Shown here: piece after piece, positions 39,254 through 43,848 of the stretch
Numbering within the stretch: the first letter of the stretch is position 1
How the letters are laid out: each line of letters starts with the position of its first letter
Assembly: GCA_910585235.1 (NCBI GenBank)
Contig: CAJUCM010000016.1
Coordinates: 1-43,848 of the forward strand
Length of the DNA stretch: 43,848 bases
Source of the DNA: an uncultured Christensenella sp.
GTDB taxonomy: Bacteria; Bacillota; Clostridia; Christensenellales; Borkfalkiaceae
Reading direction: 5' to 3'
Program-made: the position numbers and the translations under genes
Notes under the pieces: generated by a model
What the model was told of the DNA's origin: nothing
Database searches by the model: none
Seen by the model: the letters and a program-made list of their open reading frames with translations, nothing else

Positions 39254-40071
39254 ACGCGCTCGAAGTGAAAAATTTAAGAAAAGTCTATCCGTCCTTTACG
39301 CTTCAAAACGTCAGTTTCAGCGTGGAGGAGGGGCGCGTCACAGGTCTTGTCGGCGCGAACGGCGCGGGCAAATCGACGACGCTCAAAGGCATTTTAGGGC
39401 TGATCAAAACGGAGGGGGAAGCGCGCGTCTTTTCTTACGAAGCAAAGAGCCTGCGCGCAAAATCGCTCGTCGGCTATGCGGGCGGGGGCTTCCGTTATTA
39501 TCCGCATAAAAAGATCGGAACGATCGCCCGCGTCGTGAGTAGATTTTATCCCGATTGGGACGAGGGGAAGTTCCGCGCCTACTGCGACCGCTTTTCCCTG
39601 TCGCCCGCAAAAAAAGTGAGCGAGCTTTCGGAGGGGATGAAAGTGAAATTCGCGCTGGCGCTCGCGCTCTCGCACGGCGCAAAGCTGTTGATTTTAGACG
39701 AGCCGACGAGCGGGCTCGATCCGTTTGCGCGGGAGGAGTTTGCGGACGTTCTTCTGTCGCTCGTGAAGCGGGACGGCGTATCGGTACTCTTTTCCACGCA
39801 TATCGTATCCGACCTCGAACGCGTTGCCGACGACGTCATTTTGCTGTCGCGCGGGAAAGTCGCCGTGAACGAATCTCTTTCGGCGCTGAAAACTAAGTAC
39901 TCGATCGCCTGTTTCAGGGAGAGACCGCATGAGGGTGTGATCGGGTTAAAGACCGTCAAAGAGGGGTTCGAGGGGCTTGTTCCCCGCACGGAGCATTTTG
40001 CGGGCGCAACGCTCAGAGAGGCGACGCTCGACGAAATTATGCTTCACCTTGAAAGGGAGGATGCGGTATGA
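39250..40071 (+). CDS. ABC transporter ATP-binding protein
   Basis: A 273-residue ATPase: Walker A GANGAGKST (35-43), signature region LSEGMKVKFALALALSHG, Walker B LLILDEPTSGLDPF, and the switch His in STHIVSDLERVADDV. C-terminal extension of about 60 residues as in BcrA/YtrB-like exporters. The Q-loop region is atypical, reading YAGGGFRYYPHKKIGT. Overlaps AbrB and permease genes by 4 bases each. Likely drug/peptide exporter or lipid-related transporter; substrate unknown. Confidence 0.95.
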   Translation: MNALEVKNLRKVYPSFTLQNVSFSVEEGRVTGLVGANGAGKSTTLKGILGLIKTEGEARVFSYEAKSLRAKSLVGYAGGGFRYYPHKKIGTIARVVSRFYPDWDEGKFRAYCDRFSLSPAKKVSELSEGMKVKFALALALSHGAKLLILDEPTSGLDPFAREEFADVLLSLVKRDGVSVLFSTHIVSDLERVADDVILLSRGKVAVNESLSALKTKYSIACFRERPHEGVIGLKTVKEGFEGLVPRTEHFAGATLREATLDEIMLHLEREDAV

Positions 40072-40724
40072 TCGGATTATTGAAAAAAGAATTTGCGCTC
40101 AGTCTGCACGCGACCTGTATTTTATTTCTTGCGTTCGCGGCGTTCGTATTCATTCCGAATTATCCCTACGAAGTCATGTTTTTCTTTTCCGGTCTGTCCG
40201 TCTTTTTCGTGTGCATCTCTGCGCGGGAAAATCAGGATGCGCCGTTCTCCTGCACGCTCCCCGTGCCGAAGCGCGCGGTCGCCTGCGCCCGCATTCTGTT
40301 CTGCGCCGTCTTTCAGGTCGCATTGTTGATCCTTGCGGGGATCGCGGTTGCGATCAAGGAGAGCTGTTTTTCGCCCGAAGCGCAGATCAATATGGCGGGG
40401 TCGGTTGCCAATCTTGCCTTTTTAGGACACGGCGGCTTGCTTTTGGGGCTGTTCAATCTGATCTTTTTCCCTTGGTATTTTCGGGATCCGACGAAAGTCG
40501 GTCTGCCGTTTCTCGTTGCCGCGGCGGTGCAGTTTTTAGTGATCGCGTGCCTGACCGTTCTCAGGTTCGCGGCGCCCGTCTATTCCGATCTGCTGTTGAG
40601 CGTTGATCCCGCAAATTTGGGGGTCAAGGCGATCTTCTTCTGCGTCGGGATCGCGTTTTATTTCGGCGCGACCGCGCTCTCCTGCTATCTTTCGGCAAAG
40701 CGGTTTGAAAAAACGGACTTATAA
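40068..40724 (+). CDS. ABC-2 type transporter permease
   Basis: A 218-residue membrane protein with six predicted helices. The N-terminal MIGLLKKEFALSL and the SCTLPVPKRAVACARILF segment after helix two are typical of ABC-2 permeases in AbrB- or GntR-controlled exporter operons. Translation is coupled to the ATPase by an ATGA overlap; a terminator follows. Confidence 0.9.
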   Translation: MIGLLKKEFALSLHATCILFLAFAAFVFIPNYPYEVMFFFSGLSVFFVCISARENQDAPFSCTLPVPKRAVACARILFCAVFQVALLILAGIAVAIKESCFSPEAQINMAGSVANLAFLGHGGLLLGLFNLIFFPWYFRDPTKVGLPFLVAAAVQFLVIACLTVLRFAAPVYSDLLLSVDPANLGVKAIFFCVGIAFYFGATALSCYLSAKRFEKTDL

Positions 40725-40739
40725 TACGGTGTTTCCGAT

Positions 40740-40770
40740 TCCGCCCGCCGATCTGCGGGCGGATTTTTTA
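40740..40770 (+). terminator. Terminator of the AbrB/ABC operon
   Basis: TCCGCCCGC (40740-40748) / GCGGGCGGA (40755-40763), loop CGATCT, six T. Confidence 0.93.
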
Positions 40771-40804
40771 TTTGAAAAAAATTCAGGATATATCGCAAAA
40801 TTAC

Positions 40805-40835
40805 TTGACAATATATACTATGTAATGTATAGTAT
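40805..40835 (+). promoter_or_regulatory. padR promoter with overlapping operator
   Basis: TTGACA (40805-40810) and TATAGT (40828-40833), spacer 17. ATACTAT (40815-40821) and ATAGTAT (40829-40835) form an inverted repeat with a 7-base centre that covers the spacer and -10, a position suited to PadR autorepression. Confidence 0.78.
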
Positions 40836-40856
40836 TAGGCAAAGCGGGGTATTTGC

Positions 40857-41168
40857 ATGGACGTACAGTTAAAAAAGGGAATATTGGAAGTGTGCGTACT
40901 CTATGCGCTGAGCAGGGGAGAGAGCTACGGATATAAGATCATCAGCGATCTGGACGGAATTATCGAAATATCCGAGAGCACGCTCTATCCGATCCTGAAA
41001 CGGCTGGAACTGGGCGGTTTTATCACGGCGCGGACGGCGGAACACAGCGGCCGATTGCGACGGTATTATAAAATCACGCCGTCCGGGCTAAAAAAACTGC
41101 GATCGGGCAGAGAGGATTTGCTGGAAATTCAAAGTATATACAAATCAATTTTCGGAGGAAGAATATGA
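40857..41168 (+). CDS. PadR family transcriptional regulator
   Basis: A 103-residue winged-helix protein of the short PadR-s2 type: QLKKGILEVCVLYALSRGES, YGYKIISDL, the recognition segment ISESTLYPILKRLELGGFI and a wing ending RRYYKITPSGLKKL. GGGGT lies 6 bases before the ATG. Its stop overlaps the DUF1700 start. PadR/DUF1700/DUF4097 is a common Firmicute operon, thought to respond to envelope stress. Confidence 0.95.
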   Translation: MDVQLKKGILEVCVLYALSRGESYGYKIISDLDGIIEISESTLYPILKRLELGGFITARTAEHSGRLRRYYKITPSGLKKLRSGREDLLEIQSIYKSIFGGRI

Positions 41169-41824
41169 CTTATACCGAATGGAGAGACGAACTGAAAAGC
41201 AATTTGCTGTGCGTTTCGGAGAGCGAACGCAGGCGGGTGCTCGAATACTATGCGGAGGCGTATGCCGACCGCCGCGAAGCGGGATTTTCCGAACGGGAGA
41301 TCATTGCGGAATTCGGCGCGCCCTACGACGCGGCGCAAAAGATTCTCAACGAGGATATGCGCGAGCCGGACGGGGCTGCGCGGCATACGGAGGACAGGCG
41401 GAGCGCGCCCGTCCGTAGCGAACCCGTGCGCGACGAATATTTCAACGAGCCGCCGGACAAAACCGAAGCGAAGCCGAAACAGGAAAAGAAGCAGGGCAAA
41501 ACTTCCTGGGTGTTCGTGCTGTTGTGCGTGATCTTTGCGATCCCGATTTTTATGATCTTGATGGCGCTGTCGCTGATCACGGTCATGGCGTTCGTAGCGC
41601 CCTTTGCAGTTCTGATTTCCGGCGTGATCGCGGCGGGCGCGGGCGTCGGCACCATGTTTTCGGACGTGCTTGCGGGGCTGATTCAGGTCGGATTCGGTCT
41701 TATTTTGTTCGGCGCAGGGGTCATGCTCATCAGCATTCTGCCCCGCATTGCAAAACTCATCTGGATCATATTCAAAAAGATAGGCGGATTCATTAAATCA
41801 CTGTTCACGAAGGAGGCGGCGTGA
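41165..41824 (+). CDS. DUF1700 family membrane protein
   Basis: A 219-residue protein. The N-terminal cytoplasmic helical domain (about 1-65) shows the DUF1700 pattern MTYTEWRDELKSNL, RRVLEYYAEAYADR and EREIIAEFGAPYDAA. A charged disordered linker (about 65-115) follows, then three or four membrane helices and a basic C-terminal tail. Translationally coupled to padR (ATGA). No enzymatic role is known. Confidence 0.92.
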   Translation: MTYTEWRDELKSNLLCVSESERRRVLEYYAEAYADRREAGFSEREIIAEFGAPYDAAQKILNEDMREPDGAARHTEDRRSAPVRSEPVRDEYFNEPPDKTEAKPKQEKKQGKTSWVFVLLCVIFAIPIFMILMALSLITVMAFVAPFAVLISGVIAAGAGVGTMFSDVLAGLIQVGFGLILFGAGVMLISILPRIAKLIWIIFKKIGGFIKSLFTKEAA

Positions 41825-41825
41825 T

Positions 41826-42611
41826 ATGAAAGCAATCATTAAAGCGATCATCGCGGGAAGCGTTATCATTGGGGTGGGATTGATCATTCTGATCGTTGCG
41901 CTCGGTTTGAACGGCTGGAAGTTTATGCCAGATTTCAGTACGGAACAGTTTACCGCCGAGGGGGAGATCGCGGAACTTCGGCTCGAAGATTCCGGCGGAA
42001 AGATCAGAACGGAATTTTACGACGGGGAGAGTATCGCCGTAGATTACCCCGTTTCCGAACAGTACGTCATGGAAGTCAAGGAACAGGACGGCGTTCTTAC
42101 GGTGAGCGGGTTAAAGCGGAAACACTGGTATAACTTTATCTTCATTCCGAACGCTCTGCCCGAAACGGTCGTTAAAATTCCGCGCGGAACGGTTCTGAAA
42201 ATGAGTGTTACGGTGAATGCGGGCAGCGTGAGCCTTGCCGCGGGAGAGTACGCGGAGACAAACGTTACGGTCAATGCGGGAAATCTGAACATCGCCGACG
42301 TGACCTGTCCGAAGTTCGTCTGCAAGATCAATGCGGGTGCAATTTCCGCGGAATCGCTTGATTGCGATTCGTTTGAATGCGACATCAACGCGGGCGCGTT
42401 CAGCGCGGATAGGCTGCGCTGTCCGCAGATCCGCGCGGAGGTGAGCGCCGGCTCCGTCAGTCTGGCGGTGGCGGGGAACATGGAGGAATACTCGGTGATC
42501 ATAGATAAGACCGCAGGCTCCTGCAACCTTTCGGGGCAGATCGGCACCGACCCTTCCAAGAGAATGGATATTAAAGTTTCCGCAGGCTCCGTAAACGTTT
42601 CCTTTCTCTGA
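41826..42611 (+). CDS. DUF4097 family beta-strand repeat protein
   Basis: A 261-residue protein with one N-terminal membrane helix (about 5-30) and an extracytoplasmic beta-helix-like domain. Repeats of about 20 residues share a NAG(S/N/A) turn: VNAGSVSLAAGEYAET, VNAGNLNIADVTC, INAGAISAESLDC, INAGAFSADRLRC, VSAGSVSLAV and VSAGSVNVSFL. Starts 1 base after the DUF1700 stop. Probably acts with DUF1700 at the envelope; no terminator is evident behind it. Confidence 0.92.
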   Translation: MKAIIKAIIAGSVIIGVGLIILIVALGLNGWKFMPDFSTEQFTAEGEIAELRLEDSGGKIRTEFYDGESIAVDYPVSEQYVMEVKEQDGVLTVSGLKRKHWYNFIFIPNALPETVVKIPRGTVLKMSVTVNAGSVSLAAGEYAETNVTVNAGNLNIADVTCPKFVCKINAGAISAESLDCDSFECDINAGAFSADRLRCPQIRAEVSAGSVSLAVAGNMEEYSVIIDKTAGSCNLSGQIGTDPSKRMDIKVSAGSVNVSFL

Positions 42612-42646
42612 GGGCGAAATTAAGCGCAAAAAGCCGACGGATTCGT

Positions 42647-42675
42647 TTGATTAAATCTGCGGAGTATGTTATAAT
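42647..42675 (+). promoter_or_regulatory. ABC-F gene promoter
   Basis: TTGATT (42647-42652) and TATAAT (42670-42675), spacer 17, TGT before the -10 (extended). Confidence 0.8.
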
Positions 42676-42704
42676 AACCGCGGAATAAACAGAGGGGTAC
42701 GTTT

Positions 42705-43848
42705 ATGTTACAGGTTACGGGCGTCAGTCTTCAATACGGGAGCAAAAAACTGTTTGAGGACGTCAACTTAAAATTTACCAAGGGGAACTGTTACGGGATC
42801 ATCGGCGCGAACGGCGCGGGAAAATCCACGTTCCTGAAAATCCTTTCGGGAGAGATCGAACCCAATAAGGGGAGCGTTTCGCTCGACAGGAACGAACGCA
42901 TGAGCGTGCTTGCGCAGAATCAGAACAAATACGACTTTGAAACCGTTCTCCGCACGGTCATGCTCGGTCATAAACGGCTTGTCGAGATCATGGACGAAAA
43001 GGACGCGCTCTACGCGCACGCCGATTTTACCGAAGAGGACGGGATCCGCGCATCCGAGCTGGAAAGCGAATTTGCGGAACTCGGCGGCTGGGAAGCCGAG
43101 AGCGAAGCGCAAATGCTTTTGAACGAGTTGGATATTCCGGGGGAATTCCATTACATGACGATGTCCGAGCTGGACGCGAAACAAAAGGTGCGGGTTTTGC
43201 TCGCGCAGGCGCTGTTCGGCAATCCCGACGTGCTTCTTCTGGACGAGCCGACCAACAACCTCGACTTAAAAACGGTGCGCTGGCTGGAAAACTATCTGCT
43301 CGATTTCGAAAATACCATCATCATCGTATCGCATAACCGCCATTTCCTCAATAAAGTCTGCACGCATATCTGCGACGTCGATTTCGGGAAGATCAATCTC
43401 TTCCTCGGGAACTACGATTTCTGGTACCAGACTTCGCAACTCCTTGCCCGTCAGCAGAAAGACGCGAACAAAAAAGCCGAACAGCGTGCGCAGGAACTCA
43501 AAGACTTCATCGCGCGATTTGCGGCGAACGCGAGCAAATCGCGGCAGGCGACTTCCCGAAAGAAAGAGCTTGAAAAACTGACGATTTCCGATTTCAAGCC
43601 GTCTCTGCGCAAATATCCGTTTATCGATTTCAAGTTCGAACGGGAAATCGGCAACGACATTCTCTCCGTCGAAGGACTTACGAAAAAGGGCTATTTCGAA
43701 AATATTTCTTTTACGGTGCAGAAAGGGGATAAGATCGGCGTGATATCCGATAAATCCACCTCCGTGACCATGCTTTACGACGTGTTGACGGGCAAGGAAC
43801 AGCCCGACGCGGGTACGGTGAAATGGGGGAAGACGATCTCGTATTCCT
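42705..43848 (+). CDS. ABC-F family ATP-binding protein, YbiT-like (3'-truncated by window edge)
   Basis: At least 381 residues of a tandem ATPase that acts on ribosomes rather than as a transporter. First ABC domain: Walker A GANGAGKST (34-42), a degenerate signature MSELDAKQKVRV (from residue 153; LSGGQ expected), Walker B LLLDEPTNNLD and the switch His in VSHNRHFL. The charged interdomain linker (about 245-295; QQKDANKKAEQRAQELKDF) follows. The second domain begins near 325, but its P-loop position reads GVISDKSTS (from residue 345), not GxxGxGKS/T. GAGGGG precedes the ATG. The frame is open to the window end. The missing part should hold the second signature and Walker B. Confidence 0.93.
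   Translation, partial: MLQVTGVSLQYGSKKLFEDVNLKFTKGNCYGIIGANGAGKSTFLKILSGEIEPNKGSVSLDRNERMSVLAQNQNKYDFETVLRTVMLGHKRLVEIMDEKDALYAHADFTEEDGIRASELESEFAELGGWEAESEAQMLLNELDIPGEFHYMTMSELDAKQKVRVLLAQALFGNPDVLLLDEPTNNLDLKTVRWLENYLLDFENTIIIVSHNRHFLNKVCTHICDVDFGKINLFLGNYDFWYQTSQLLARQQKDANKKAEQRAQELKDFIARFAANASKSRQATSRKKELEKLTISDFKPSLRKYPFIDFKFEREIGNDILSVEGLTKKGYFENISFTVQKGDKIGVISDKSTSVTMLYDVLTGKEQPDAGTVKWGKTISYS

Noticed and set aside
1..43848. CRISPR arrays, insertion sequences, prophage or integrase genes
   Set aside because: No regularly spaced repeats, transposase or integrase motifs were seen; only small inverted-repeat elements are present.

Overview
The window looks like about 44 kb of chromosome from a spore-forming, low-redox Firmicute, most likely an uncultured gut-type member of class Clostridia. 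The reasons are a complete late-sporulation sigma factor gene (sigK, 25504-26205), an oxygen-defence rubrerythrin of the clostridial 'reverse' type, Gram-positive style Shine-Dalgarno sites and lipoproteins, a type A RNase P RNA and many U-tailed terminators. Genes of this window stop at TGA, TAA and TAG in the normal way, so the standard code applies. The species cannot be named from the sequence alone.

Layout. 1-5.0 kb: end of trkA, trkH (K+ uptake), malic enzyme, convergent pyruvate kinase and rnpB. 5.0-7.3 kb: a YdeI/OmpD-associated protein, a tRNA-Pro with the unusual anticodon AGG, and a MarR regulator with a VTT/TVP38 membrane protein. 7.3-10.1 kb (minus strand): a three-gene operon of two DUF11-repeat proteins and a very Cys-rich 73-residue protein, behind a sigma-E/K-like promoter. 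10.2-11.8 kb: a preQ1-I riboswitch with terminator in front of a VUT/YhhQ-type transporter and an overlapping SDR gene. 11.9-17.3 kb: a lipoprotein, ychF, argS, a gph-like phosphatase and reverse rubrerythrin. 17.4-20.0 kb: an inverted-repeat element, an XRE regulator divergent from a small Cys protein, a small lipoprotein, and a RecD-like helicase gene broken by an in-frame TGA in its P-loop. 20.1-27.3 kb: a zinc-ribbon/BspA-like membrane protein with a structured leader RNA, aspS, an HTH/zinc-ribbon/membrane fusion, sigK and a DUF368 (undecaprenyl-phosphate translocase type) gene.

27.3-38.9 kb is an alpha-1,6-mannan utilisation locus. A divergent GntR/LacI-type regulator faces an operon of solute-binding lipoprotein, two permeases, a large anchored surface protein with three LGFP-like repeats, a cytoplasmic GH125 exo-alpha-1,6-mannosidase and two GH76 endo-alpha-1,6-mannanase lipoproteins. 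The proposed flow is: GH76 enzymes cut the backbone outside, the binding protein and permeases import the oligosaccharides, and GH125 releases mannose inside. No importer ATPase is encoded here, so a shared MsmX-type ATPase elsewhere is likely.

38.9-43.8 kb: an AbrB-type regulator with an ABC exporter, a PadR/DUF1700/DUF4097 operon, and a 3'-truncated ABC-F protein with an asymmetric pair of ATP sites. Most units have clear sigma-A promoters with 16-18 bp spacers and strong hairpin terminators. A few genes (18803, 26243 and probably 17844) appear to be leaderless or nearly so.
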